Assembly: GCF_007991635.1 (NCBI RefSeq)
Contig: NZ_BJYS01000044.1
Location: 1 to 64,000 of the forward strand
Origin: Adhaeribacter aerolatus
GTDB lineage: Bacteria > Bacteroidota > Bacteroidia > Cytophagales > Hymenobacteraceae
Reading direction: 5' to 3'
DNA: 64,000 bases
Shown: piece by piece, positions 54,687-63,997 of the stretch
Layout of the letters: every line of letters begins with the position of its first letter
Position numbering within the stretch: the first letter of the stretch is position 1
Position numbers and translations under genes: made by a program
Notes under the pieces: model-generated
What the model was told of the DNA's origin: nothing
What the model saw: the letters and a program-made list of their open reading frames with translations, nothing else
The model's database searches: none

Positions 54687-54766
54687 GGATGAGGATAATA
54701 TTTATACGTTTTAAATAAATTATTTTAAACAGGTAAAAGCCAGCTAGCTAAATGGCTTTGGTTTAA

Positions 54767-57409
54767 TTAAACGGCAACCGCTTTGGCAATCAGCTCTTCG
54801 GCTTTGGCCGGAATGGCTGCTAAACCGCTAACGTCTTTACCGCCGGCCGTGGCGTAAAACGGCTGACCACCGCCCCCGCCTTTAATTTCTTTCGCCAGCT
54901 CTTTTACCAAAGCTACGGCATTCAAACTTTTATCGGCAACTAAATTATCCGACAGCATTACGGCTAACTGGGGCTTGCCGTCTATTTCGGCAGTTAACAC
55001 CAGCACCAGGTTTTCCGGCACTACATTCCGGATATCGTAAGCCAGTTTCTTCAAATAATCCGCAGAGCTCACATCCGCTTTTTCGGCGATGAGGCTAATC
55101 TGGTCAATTTTCTTAGCCTGGCTTATAAGGGTATATTTCTGGCTGGCCAGTTGCTTTAATTCAAACTGCTCCAGTTGCTTTTTCAGCAGATTATTTTCTT
55201 CGAGCAGGCGCTCCACGTTTTTGGTTAAGCTGCCTTGTTGGCCAACTAATTCCTTTATTGCTTCGAGTTGCTGCAATTGCTCCTGCACGTATTGTTCTGC
55301 CGAAACAGCTGTTACAGCTTCTATGCGGCGCACGCCCGCGGCTACGGAGCTTTCCGAAACAATTTTAAAATAACCAATTTCGCCGGTGCTGGGCACGTGA
55401 ATACCACCGCACAACTCCACCGAAAAATCTTTATCAAAGGTAATTACCCGCACAAAATCGCCGTACTTTTCGCCGAACAAGGCCATAGCGCCCATGGCTT
55501 TGGCTTCTTCAATCGGTACATTGCGCTGCTCGTTGAGCGGAATATTTTTCCGGATATGCTCGTTTACAATACTTTCTACATCGCGCAACTGGTCTTCGGT
55601 TACTTTGGTAAAGTGCGAAAAGTCGAAACGCAATAATTTCTCGTTTACCAAAGATCCTTTCTGGTTTACGTGGTCGCCCAGCACTTCTTTTAAAGCAGCG
55701 TGCAGCAAGTGCGTAGCCGAGTGGTTTTTCTGAATAAGCGAACGACGGCCGGTATCTACCAGACAAGTTAAAGAAGAATTAAGGTCTTCCGGTAAATCGT
55801 GGGTAACGTGAATAATCAGGTCGTTTTCTTTTTTCGTATCCAGCACGCGCACCTGGCTCAATTCGGATTCCAGAAAACCGGTATCGCCCACCTGACCACC
55901 ACTCTCGGCGTAGAAGGGCGTTTTATCCAGCACCAGGTGGTATTCGGTTTTACTTTTGGTTTTCACTTGGCGGTATTTCACCAGGCGGGCTTCGGCGGTT
56001 AAATTGTCGTAACCAATAAAAGCAGTTTCGGCCTCGTCGTTCAGGATAACCCAATCGCTTTGCTCGGCCTGAGCCGCATTGCGGGAACGGTTTTTCTGCT
56101 CCTGCATTTCTTTTTCAAAGCCGGCTTCGTCAACGCTAAAGCCGTTTTCTTTGGCAATTAACGCTGTTAAATCGGCTGGAAAACCAAAAGTATCATATAA
56201 TTCAAAGGCTGTCTTGCCGTCAATAATATTCTGGTTGGAAGTAAATTTATCCCGCAGGCTATCAATCCGCTTTAAGCCGTTTTCCAGCGTACGCAGAAAA
56301 GCCAATTCTTCTTCTTCAATTACCCGTACCACAAAATTCTGCTGGGCCTTCAACTCAGGGAATATTCCCAAGGTCTGATCAGCTAATACTGGTACCAGTT
56401 TGTACAGGAACGGCTTTTTAAAGCCCAGGAAAGTAAAGGCATAACGCACCGCCCGGCGCAAAATCCGGCGGATTACATAACCAGCTTTGTTATTCGAGGG
56501 CAACTGTCCGTCGGCAATGGCAAAAGCAATGGCCCGGATGTGGTCGGCTAATACGCGGGTAGCAATATCTTTCTTTTCGTCGGTGCCGTAGGTGTAGCCC
56601 GCTTCGCCGGCAATAAACTGGATCAGCGGCTGAAATACATCAGTATCGTAGTTCGATTGCTTGCCCTGGATAGCCATGCACAAACGCTCAAAACCCATTC
56701 CGGTATCTACGTGCTGCGCAGGCAGTTTCACCAATGAGCCATCGGCTAACCGGTTAAACTCCATAAACACGTTGTTCCAGATTTCTACCACCTGCGGGTG
56801 GTCGTTATTAACTAAATCATAACCCGATTGCCGGGCTACTTCTTCGTCGGAACGTAAGTCGATGTGAATTTCGGAGCAAGGGCCACAAGGGCCGGTTTCG
56901 CCCATTTCCCAGAAATTATCTTTCTTGGAGCCAAACAAAATTCGCTCTTCGCTGCCTAATATTTTTTTCCAGATCCCGAAAGCTTCCTCGTCTTTGGGTA
57001 AATTATCTTTTTCGTCGCCGCCAAAAACACTCACATACATGCGTTCTTTGGGCAGGTTGTAAACTTCCGTAAGCAGTTCCCAGGCCCAGGGCAGCGCTTC
57101 TTTTTTAAAATAGTTGCCAAAGCTCCAGTTACCCAGCATCTCGAACATGGTGTGGTGGTAAGTATCGTAACCTACCTCTTCCAAATCGTTGTGCTTACCT
57201 GATACCCGCAAACATTTTTGCGTGTTGGCTACCCGGGCATACGGCGCAGGTTTATTGCCCAGAAAATAATCTTTAAACTGGTTCATACCGGCATTCGTGA
57301 ACATCAGCGTCGGGTCGTCTTTAACCACAATGGGGGCCGACGAAACAATATGATGATCTTTTGAAGCGAAAAAATCTAAAAATTTCTGCCGGATATCTGC
57401 TGCGTTCAT
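54767..57409 (-). CDS. alaS: Alanine--tRNA ligase
   Basis: AlaS charges tRNA-Ala. The 880-residue protein has the class II motifs SAPIVVKDDPTLMFTNAGMN and YHHTMFEMLGNWSFGNYF, the helical tRNA-binding middle, the editing domain with the zinc-type HSATHLLHAAL (around residue 563) and CGGIHVPSTGEIG (around 667), and the C-terminal oligomerisation domain with GGGGGQPFYATAGG. The usual CGGTHV is CGGIHV here; the Cys and His ligands are kept, so activity is probably normal. A -7 box lies about 110 bases upstream. Confidence 0.97.
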   Translation of the reverse strand: MNAADIRQKFLDFFASKDHHIVSSAPIVVKDDPTLMFTNAGMNQFKDYFLGNKPAPYARVANTQKCLRVSGKHNDLEEVGYDTYHHTMFEMLGNWSFGNYFKKEALPWAWELLTEVYNLPKERMYVSVFGGDEKDNLPKDEEAFGIWKKILGSEERILFGSKKDNFWEMGETGPCGPCSEIHIDLRSDEEVARQSGYDLVNNDHPQVVEIWNNVFMEFNRLADGSLVKLPAQHVDTGMGFERLCMAIQGKQSNYDTDVFQPLIQFIAGEAGYTYGTDEKKDIATRVLADHIRAIAFAIADGQLPSNNKAGYVIRRILRRAVRYAFTFLGFKKPFLYKLVPVLADQTLGIFPELKAQQNFVVRVIEEEELAFLRTLENGLKRIDSLRDKFTSNQNIIDGKTAFELYDTFGFPADLTALIAKENGFSVDEAGFEKEMQEQKNRSRNAAQAEQSDWVILNDEAETAFIGYDNLTAEARLVKYRQVKTKSKTEYHLVLDKTPFYAESGGQVGDTGFLESELSQVRVLDTKKENDLIIHVTHDLPEDLNSSLTCLVDTGRRSLIQKNHSATHLLHAALKEVLGDHVNQKGSLVNEKLLRFDFSHFTKVTEDQLRDVESIVNEHIRKNIPLNEQRNVPIEEAKAMGAMALFGEKYGDFVRVITFDKDFSVELCGGIHVPSTGEIGYFKIVSESSVAAGVRRIEAVTAVSAEQYVQEQLQQLEAIKELVGQQGSLTKNVERLLEENNLLKKQLEQFELKQLASQKYTLISQAKKIDQISLIAEKADVSSADYLKKLAYDIRNVVPENLVLVLTAEIDGKPQLAVMLSDNLVADKSLNAVALVKELAKEIKGGGGGQPFYATAGGKDVSGLAAIPAKAEELIAKAVAV

Positions 57410-57520
57410 AAATACTGAATTAACTTAATATTACCAGAACAGCTTTATTGTATATCTGAAAAAATAAGCTAATTTTTGCACCTTACTTTCTCTCCTGTAT
57501 TGCCTGTTTCTGATTGGGGG

Positions 57521-57528
57521 CAAAAGTA
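57521..57528 (-). promoter_or_regulatory. alaS -7 box
   Basis: On the minus strand TACTTTTG (57528-57521) matches TAnnTTTG; the -33 region reads TTTC rather than TTG. The transcript would have a leader of about 105 bases before the alaS ATG. Confidence 0.45.
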
Positions 57529-57627
57529 GTATATTTTAAAAAGAAACGGTAATAACTCCTTAATTTATATACAGGGACAACCCAAATGCCGGGCTACTGG
57601 TAAATAAATTACATTACACAAACACTT

Positions 57628-57966
57628 ATGCCTTTTAAGGAAAAAGATATAGAAAAACAATATTACAGCATTGGCGAGGTTGCGGCTATGTTTGAGGTAG
57701 CGCCATCGCTGATAAGATTCTGGGAAACCGAATTTGAGGTACTGAAGCCCAAGAAGAGCAAAAAAGGCAACCGCCTGTTTACGCCCAAAGATATCGAAAA
57801 CCTGCGCATTGTGTACCACCTGGTAAAAGAAAGGGGCTTTACCATTCAAGGAGCCCGCGAGGTTTTAAAAAACAAAGGGGTGCAAACCAGAGATAAATAC
57901 GAAATAATTCAATCGCTGGAAAAAGTTCGCGACTTCTTAACTCATATTAAAAATCAGTTAGGGTAA
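57628..57966 (+). CDS. MerR-family transcriptional regulator
   Basis: A 112-residue regulator with a winged-helix DNA-binding domain at about 12-80: YYSIGEVAAMFEVAPSLIRF, then WETEFEVLKPKKSKKGNRLF and TPKDIENLRIVYHLVKERGF. The short C-terminal helix (ILQSLEKVRDFLTHIKNQL-like) is for dimerisation. No effector domain or metal-binding Cys pair is present. It is a Bacteroidota-common MerR protein of unknown target. It precedes a lipoprotein gene by 63 bases and may or may not control it. Confidence 0.88.
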   Translation: MPFKEKDIEKQYYSIGEVAAMFEVAPSLIRFWETEFEVLKPKKSKKGNRLFTPKDIENLRIVYHLVKERGFTIQGAREVLKNKGVQTRDKYEIIQSLEKVRDFLTHIKNQLG

Positions 57967-58029
57967 TATTTTAGGTTGCAAGTTAAAAGTTTTCGTTAAT
58001 ACCCATCTGTTTGTTTCCTGAAGGTTCTT

Positions 58030-58482
58030 ATGAATTATAAAATACACGTTACGTTTTTCCTGCTGGGATTATTCTTGTGGAATTGTAATTCGCCGGAAAA
58101 GCCGGCCGCTGCTCCTACAGCCCTGGACCCGAAAATATTCATAGCAATAATGGATTCATCGGCTACGGCCTGGAACGAGGGTAGTCTGGACGGGCACCTT
58201 TCCATTTACGATTCGGCGGCTACTTTTATGGGCGCTAATGGCTTAATTAGTATACCTACGGTAAAAGAGAATTTTCAGAAAAAATATTTTAACGGTTCTA
58301 AACCGGTACAGCAACTAGCTTTCGAAGAAATTCAGGTGAAGCCTTTGGGTACTGATTTTGCCCTGTTAACCGGTAAATTTATTTTAAGCGGCGGTGATCA
58401 GCCCGAAAGAAGCGGCCGTTATTCTTTGGTTTTTACTAAAACCAAAACCGGCTGGAAAGTTTTACACGATCATTCAAGCTAA
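58030..58482 (+). CDS. SnoaL-like / DUF4440 lipoprotein
   Basis: A 150-residue protein with a lipoprotein signal (FFLLGLFLWNC, Cys at about residue 20) and a Pro/Ala-rich linker. The rest (about 38-150) fits the NTF2-like cone fold: IMDSSATAWNEGSLDGHLSIY, DSAATFMGANGLISI and DFALLTGKFILSGG, ending GWKVLHDHSS. Such domains often bind small molecules or act as enzymes of unknown type. The cellular role is unclear. Confidence 0.8.
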   Translation: MNYKIHVTFFLLGLFLWNCNSPEKPAAAPTALDPKIFIAIMDSSATAWNEGSLDGHLSIYDSAATFMGANGLISIPTVKENFQKKYFNGSKPVQQLAFEEIQVKPLGTDFALLTGKFILSGGDQPERSGRYSLVFTKTKTGWKVLHDHSS

Positions 58483-58519
58483 TTTTTGCGTTTAAGCTAC
58501 CAGAGCAAAATTGGATAGT

Positions 58520-59635
58520 ATGGGCGAAGAGTTAGTTTATGAAGTAGGCATAGGTTTATTACCCGGCATCGGCAATTATTTAACCCGTACGCTTATTAGT
58601 TATTGCGGCTCCGCTAAACAGGTTTGGCATTCGCCACCAGGTAAAATAGAAAAAATTCCTGGCATTGGTCCCACGGCCCTGAACTCGCTTAAACATGGCA
58701 AAAGTGTTTTAAAACAAGCCGAAATCATCTTAGCACAAGCCCAGAAAGAAGAGGTTCAGCTATTATTTTACACCCACAAAAATTACCCCGACCGCCTAAA
58801 GCAAATTGCCGACGCACCTACCCTTTTATATTATAAAGGAAATTGCAGGTTAAATCAACGTAAAATCGTGAGCATTGTGGGCACGCGCAAATGCACGCCC
58901 TACGGCAAAGAAATTACCGAGCAAATTGTAAAAGACTTAACCAAGCACCAAGCGCTTATTGTTAGCGGACTCGCCTACGGTATTGATATTGCCGCCCACC
59001 GGGCTGCTACCCAATATAACTTGCCAACGGTGGGCGTGATGGCCAACGGTTTAGACACCATCTACCCGGCGGTGCACCGTAAAATTGCCGAAAAAATGCT
59101 GGATAATGGCGGCCTACTTTCCGAAAACACCTTTGGTACCAAACCCGATGCCCATTTTTTCCCGGCCCGTAACCGCATTATTGCAGGCATGGCCGATGTT
59201 ACCATAATTGTGGAGTCGGCTATAAAAGGCGGCACCCTGATTACCGCTGATATTGCCCACAGCTACAACAAAGATATTATGGCCGTACCGGGCGCCATCA
59301 CCAGCCCGGTTTCGGCGGGATGCAACTACCTGATTAAGTCGCTTAAGGCCGCGGTTTATACCGAGTTAAAAGATTTAGAGGAGCTGCTGAACTGGGATTT
59401 GGAGAATGGAAATTCCTCAACGAGTAAACATGACTTGCACAAATACCAGGCAGAAGATTTTACTCCGGAGGAATTTAAAATTATTCGGGTGCTGCAGGAA
59501 ATAAAAGAAGAACAAATTGACACGTTGAGCTGGAAAACCCAAATTCCGATAAACCAGATTTCTTCTTTGTTGTTGGGCTTGGAGTTTAAAGGCGTGGTAA
59601 AAGCATTGCCGGGCAAAAAATTCAGCTTAATCTAA
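58520..59635 (+). CDS. dprA: DNA-processing protein DprA
   Basis: DprA loads RecA on incoming single-stranded DNA during natural transformation. The 371-residue protein has an N-terminal helix-hairpin-helix-like part (about 1-65, LLPGIGNYLTRTLISYC and IPGIGPTALNSLKHG), the Rossmann-type core (VSIVGTRKCTPYGKEITEQI, VSGLAYGIDIAAHRAA, AHFFPARNRIIAGMADVTII), and a C-terminal winged-helix domain (about 310-371). The ATG at 58520 is preferred; a TTG at 58511 would add three residues. The next gene begins 1 base after its stop. Confidence 0.95.
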   Translation: MGEELVYEVGIGLLPGIGNYLTRTLISYCGSAKQVWHSPPGKIEKIPGIGPTALNSLKHGKSVLKQAEIILAQAQKEEVQLLFYTHKNYPDRLKQIADAPTLLYYKGNCRLNQRKIVSIVGTRKCTPYGKEITEQIVKDLTKHQALIVSGLAYGIDIAAHRAATQYNLPTVGVMANGLDTIYPAVHRKIAEKMLDNGGLLSENTFGTKPDAHFFPARNRIIAGMADVTIIVESAIKGGTLITADIAHSYNKDIMAVPGAITSPVSAGCNYLIKSLKAAVYTELKDLEELLNWDLENGNSSTSKHDLHKYQAEDFTPEEFKIIRVLQEIKEEQIDTLSWKTQIPINQISSLLLGLEFKGVVKALPGKKFSLI

Positions 59636-59636
59636 C

Positions 59637-60458
59637 ATGTTTGTTTCCTATAATTTCAGAATAATTGCCGAACACGATTTTGGGCTTTCTTATGCAAACC
59701 GGGGCTTTCAGTACAACGATGGCTTTTTCGAAACCTTAATATGGCACCAGGGAAAGATTCGCTTCCTGGACGATCACCTGGACCGCATCAAGCGGGCCAT
59801 GCAGGTTTTAAGCTTAACCCAGCTCCCGCAATTAACGGCCAGTTTTCTCCAAACCGAAGCAAATGCTCTTATCCGGCAAAATACCTTGGATACCGAGAGC
59901 ATCCGAATAAAAATTAATATCTGGCGGGAATCTGGCGGCTTGTTTACCCCCGAATCGGAAGAAGCAGAAATATTGATAACCGTAGCGCCGCAGCAACCTT
60001 TTCCGGCGGTAATCGGCCAAGCTGATTTTTATACTGGCCTGCCGAACCGCTTTACGCCTTTTTCTTTTTTTAAAGGCCCTTATGCCTTGCATTATGTGCA
60101 GGCAAGTTTAGCTAAAAAGAAGGCCGGTTTAGATGAACTCATATTGTTGGACGAGCAGAAAAATATTTCGGAGTGCCTGGTATCTAATATATTTTGGATA
60201 AAAAATAACCAGGTATTTACCCCTAGTTTGGAATCAGGTTGTATTGCAGGCATTATGCGGTTAAATGTTTTACGTGCCTGTCAAATGCTAAAAATAGAAG
60301 TTTGGGAAGGTTTTTACACCAAATCCGATTTATACGCAGCCGAAGCTGTTTTTACCTCTAATGTAACGGGCTTGCGGCCCATTTTGTATATTGGTCAAAA
60401 ACAATTCGCAACCAATCACCCGTTGGTAATGCAAATCGAACAATTAGTATTGGCTTGA
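59637..60458 (+). CDS. Class IV aminotransferase (ADC-lyase/BCAT-like)
   Basis: A 273-residue PLP-dependent fold-type IV protein. Motifs: NRGFQYNDGFFETLIWHQGK near the N-terminus, the PLP lysine region FFKGPYALHYVQASLAKKKA, DELILLDEQKNISECLVSNI and AGIMRLNVLRACQML, and FTSNVTGLRPILYIGQKQF at the end. It may be a branched-chain aminotransferase, D-amino-acid aminotransferase or aminodeoxychorismate lyase; the sequence does not decide. It begins 1 base after the dprA stop codon, so the two are in one operon. Confidence 0.88.
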   Translation: MFVSYNFRIIAEHDFGLSYANRGFQYNDGFFETLIWHQGKIRFLDDHLDRIKRAMQVLSLTQLPQLTASFLQTEANALIRQNTLDTESIRIKINIWRESGGLFTPESEEAEILITVAPQQPFPAVIGQADFYTGLPNRFTPFSFFKGPYALHYVQASLAKKKAGLDELILLDEQKNISECLVSNIFWIKNNQVFTPSLESGCIAGIMRLNVLRACQMLKIEVWEGFYTKSDLYAAEAVFTSNVTGLRPILYIGQKQFATNHPLVMQIEQLVLA

Positions 60459-60508
60459 TTAATTTCCCTTTAAAGGTCATTGTTCGTTCAAACTTTATTA
60501 AGATCCCC

Positions 60509-60745
60509 TATTTTTGTAGCATCCGCAAGAACCCAAAAGGTGCAGTTTTGAATAAAATGTTCTTTCTTTACACCACCGTTTGCAGTGGTAAAAAAGTAAA
60601 AGGTACCCTGGCGCTATCCGCTTTCGATAAATAAAATATTTAAAGGAGAATGCGGAAAAAAATCTTAGAACTAAATGTTTAGCGCATTAAATGGTACGAA
60701 AACAGAACACGTTTTTTCCTGCTGAAAGGGTGAGGAACAACCAAC
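60509..60745 (+). promoter_or_regulatory. Promoter -7 box and long leader before the FAD/Fe-S dehydrogenase
   Basis: TATTTTTG (60509-60516) matches the -7 consensus, though the -33 box is poor. The leader of about 225 bases contains a 25-codon ORF (ATG at 60557, MFFLYTTVCSGKKVKGTLAL then SAFDK) and a small stem CACCAC/GTGGT-like near 60575. No known riboswitch is recognised. Control by the small ORF is a guess. Confidence 0.35.
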
Positions 60746-63688
60746 ATGAATACGGAATTATTACAAAAATTAGCCGGTGAACTCGAAGGAGAATTGCACT
60801 TCGATACCACCATGCGAACCTTATATGCCACCGATGCCTCGGCTTACCGCGAAATGCCGCTGGCGGTAGCTTTTCCCAAAAATATTGCCGATATAAAGAA
60901 ATTAATCGCCTTTGCCCGACGCCAAAAAACGTCGCTGATTCCGCGCACGGCCGGTACTTCGCTGGCCGGGCAGGTAGTGGGCAATGGCATTGTGGTAGAC
61001 GTATCGCGCACGTTTACGCAAATTCTGGAACTGAATAAAGAAGAAGGTTGGGTACGGGTACAACCTGGGGTTATTCGGGATGAGCTGAATTTCTTTCTGA
61101 AACCGCACGGGCTGTATTTTGGCCCTGAAACCTCTACGGCTAATCGGGCTATGATTGGCGGCATGGTGGGTAATAATTCCTGCGGCTCTAACTCGGTTGT
61201 ATACCGCAGCACCCGCGAGCACGTGTTGTCGGTGAAAGCAATTTTGAGCGATGGTTCCGAAACGGAATTTGCCAGCTTATCCCCCGCCGAGTTTGAAGCC
61301 AAATGTCAGGGCGAAGGCACTGCTTCGGACTTGGAAACCCGTGTGTACCAGGCCGTAAAAGCCATGTTGTCGCATCCCGAGACCCAAACCGAAATCCGCA
61401 AGGAGTTTCCAAAGAAAACCGTGGAACGCCGGAACACCGGTTATGCGGTTGATTTACTGCTGGAAACCAACCCCTTCACGACCGGCTCTGAAGATTTTAA
61501 TTTCTGCAAATTAATTGCCGGTTCCGAAGGTACGTTGGCTATCCTGACCGAAATAAAATTAAACGTTGTACCGCTGCCACCAAAAGAAATTGGGTTGCTT
61601 TGCGTACATACCAATACCATAGACGAGTCGCTGCGGGCTAACCTGGTGGCGTTGAAACACCACCCCAGTGCCTGCGAGCTCATGGACCATTACGTGCTGG
61701 AGTGCACCAAAGCCAATATTGAGCAGCGGCAGAACCGCTTTTTTGTGCAGGGCGACCCAGGGGCCATCCTGGTTGTAGAAATTGCCAAACATATACCGGC
61801 TGAAGTACAGGAAACAGCCGCCGCCCTCATTGCCGATTTAAAAGCAGCTGGCCTGGGCTACCATTACCCGCTCGTAACCGGCCCCGATACCAAAAAAGTC
61901 TGGACGTTGCGTAAAGCAGGTTTGGGTTTGCTGTCTAATATTCCGGGCGATGCCAAGCCCGTGGCCGTGATAGAAGATACGGCGGTAGATGTGAACGACT
62001 TGCCCGATTTTATTCAGGAGTTTAATTTAATTCTGAAGCAGCAGGATTTATATTGTGTGCATTATGCCCACGCCGGTTCCGGCGAGCTGCACCTCCGCCC
62101 GATCATCAACTTAAAAACCGTAGAAGGCAACCGCTTGTTCCGGACCATCGCCGAAGAAATTGCGCGCCTTGTAAAAAAATACGGGGGCTCTCTAAGCGGC
62201 GAGCACGGCGACGGCCGTTTGCGCGGCGAATTTATTCCCTGGATGATCGGCGAAAAAAATTACCGCCTGCTCGAAGATATCAAACGCACCTGGGACCCCG
62301 ACAATATTTTTAATCCGGGCAAAATTGTGAAGACGCCGGCCATGGACACGAATTTACGCTACCAGCCCGGGCAGGAAACGCCGGAGTTTGATACCGTATT
62401 TAAGTTCCGGAACGAACAAGGCATTTTGCGGGCGGCTGAGTTGTGCAATGGCTCCGGCGACTGCCGCAAAACCCAGCTTACAGGCGGCACCATGTGCCCC
62501 AGCTACATGGCCACCCGGCACGAAAAAGATACCACCCGCGGCCGCGCCAATATGCTCCGGGAGTTTCTTACCAATTCCCCGAAAGCCAACCGCTTCGACC
62601 ACCAGGAAATAATGGACACCATGGATTTGTGCTTGTCCTGCAAAGGCTGCAAATCCGAGTGTCCTTCCAACGTTGATGTGGCCAAACTGAAAGCCGAATT
62701 TCTGCAGCATTATTACGATGCCAATGGCATTTCGCTACGCACCCGTATGGTTGGCAATTATACCAAGGCGTACCAACTGGGTTCGGTAGCGCCGGGTATT
62801 TTTAACTTTTTCGCAACTAATAATTTAACCAGCAATATTACCAAAAAAGTATTATCCTTTGCCCCGCAACGGCCCCTGCCAACCTTGCAAAAAACCACCC
62901 TGCGGAGCTGGTTTAAAAAGCACCGGCAACAAAACAACGTGCCAGCTCCTGCCAAAGGTGTAGTTAATATTTTCTGCGATGAGTTTACCGATTTCAACGA
63001 TACCGATATTGGTATTAAAGCCGTTTTGCTCCTAGAAAAATTAGGCTACGACGTGCGGTTGCCGAAACACTATGAAAGTGGCCGGACTTTCTTATCGAAA
63101 GGTTTGATGCGCGATGCCAAAAAACTGGCGCAACGCAACGTAGCCTTATTAAAAGATGCAGTGAATGCAGATGCGCCCTTAATCGGCATTGAGCCATCGG
63201 CTATTCTGACTTTACGCGATGAATATTTAGATTTGGTAGAGGACGAACAATTATCGGCGGCTAAGCAGATAGCGGCCAATAGCTGGCTGATAGATGAATT
63301 TATTGCCATGGAGCGGTTCAAAGGCAATATTTCGCCGGAAGCTTTTACGCAGGAAAAGAGGCATATTAAACTCCACGGCCATTGCCACCAAAAGGCCCTT
63401 TCAACGCTGGTACATACCCAGAAGATGCTTACTTTACCCGCTAATTACTCGATCGATATTATTCCGTCGGGTTGCTGTGGTATGGCGGGTTCTTTTGGCT
63501 ACGAAGCCGAGCACTACGAGGTATCAATGCAGATTGGCGAACTGGTATTATTCCCGACGGTGCGTAAAACGCCCGAAGACGTAATAATTGCCGCCCCCGG
63601 CACCAGTTGCCGCCACCAGATAAAAGATGGTACCGGCCGTAAAGCGTTGCATACGTTGGAGGTGTTGTGGGATGCTTTAATAAAGTAA
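60746..63688 (+). CDS. FAD- and Fe-S-containing D-2-hydroxyacid dehydrogenase (YdiJ type)
   Basis: A 980-residue two-part enzyme. The N-terminal half (about 1-540) is a FAD-linked oxidase: SLIPRTAGTSLAGQVVGNG, GGMVGNNSCGSNSVVYRST, LVTGPDTKKVWTLRKAG and SGEHGDGRLRGEFIP. The second half (about 560-980) has a ferredoxin part with CKGCKSECPSNVDV and upstream Cys residues (NGSGDCRKTQL, TMCPSY), then the CCG domain with HGHCHQKAL and SGCCGMAGSFGYEAEHYEVS. It is related to D-2-hydroxyglutarate or D-lactate dehydrogenases that feed the quinone pool. The leader (60509-60745) is long; a strong hairpin follows. Confidence 0.9.
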   Translation: MNTELLQKLAGELEGELHFDTTMRTLYATDASAYREMPLAVAFPKNIADIKKLIAFARRQKTSLIPRTAGTSLAGQVVGNGIVVDVSRTFTQILELNKEEGWVRVQPGVIRDELNFFLKPHGLYFGPETSTANRAMIGGMVGNNSCGSNSVVYRSTREHVLSVKAILSDGSETEFASLSPAEFEAKCQGEGTASDLETRVYQAVKAMLSHPETQTEIRKEFPKKTVERRNTGYAVDLLLETNPFTTGSEDFNFCKLIAGSEGTLAILTEIKLNVVPLPPKEIGLLCVHTNTIDESLRANLVALKHHPSACELMDHYVLECTKANIEQRQNRFFVQGDPGAILVVEIAKHIPAEVQETAAALIADLKAAGLGYHYPLVTGPDTKKVWTLRKAGLGLLSNIPGDAKPVAVIEDTAVDVNDLPDFIQEFNLILKQQDLYCVHYAHAGSGELHLRPIINLKTVEGNRLFRTIAEEIARLVKKYGGSLSGEHGDGRLRGEFIPWMIGEKNYRLLEDIKRTWDPDNIFNPGKIVKTPAMDTNLRYQPGQETPEFDTVFKFRNEQGILRAAELCNGSGDCRKTQLTGGTMCPSYMATRHEKDTTRGRANMLREFLTNSPKANRFDHQEIMDTMDLCLSCKGCKSECPSNVDVAKLKAEFLQHYYDANGISLRTRMVGNYTKAYQLGSVAPGIFNFFATNNLTSNITKKVLSFAPQRPLPTLQKTTLRSWFKKHRQQNNVPAPAKGVVNIFCDEFTDFNDTDIGIKAVLLLEKLGYDVRLPKHYESGRTFLSKGLMRDAKKLAQRNVALLKDAVNADAPLIGIEPSAILTLRDEYLDLVEDEQLSAAKQIAANSWLIDEFIAMERFKGNISPEAFTQEKRHIKLHGHCHQKALSTLVHTQKMLTLPANYSIDIIPSGCCGMAGSFGYEAEHYEVSMQIGELVLFPTVRKTPEDVIIAAPGTSCRHQIKDGTGRKALHTLEVLWDALIK

Positions 63689-63762
63689 ATGCAAAATCTT
63701 TAAGGTATTATTGTAAGCTGATTTCTTTTAATATCATCTAAAACTTTAAATAGTTATAATTT

Positions 63763-63822
63763 AAAATTCCGGTACCCCTTCCGAAACATTAGGTCAAGTT
63801 TCGGAAAGGGCACCGGAATTTT
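63763..63822 (+). terminator. Long hairpin terminator of the dehydrogenase gene
   Basis: Arms 63763-63787 and 63798-63822 are inverted copies matching at 23 of 25 positions around a 10-base loop, ending in a short T run. It lies about 75 bases after the stop codon. Confidence 0.8.
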
Positions 63823-63938
63823 CAGCAGGTTGAAAACCACCTATTAAATTGGGCAGCCTTTACCCGTTAAAACCGAAACAACTAATACAAAATCACAGGA
63901 ACGCTATTCCATAGAAGATAAATTAATTCTACCCAACC

Positions 63939-63997
63939 CTGTCATGCTGGAAGAATCTATTGCCTTACCTAATCAGAAGGTTCTTTCAAAGTGACAG
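63939..63997. repeat. Imperfect palindrome, diverged copy 3 of the TGTCATTCAGGAGG family
   Basis: CTGTCATGCTGGAAGAATCT (from 63939) and the complement of AGGTTCTTTCAAAGTGACAG (ending 63996) agree at most positions. The core matches the palindromes at 15937-16005 and 41302-41404 more loosely. The repeat may continue past the window end. Confidence 0.55.
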
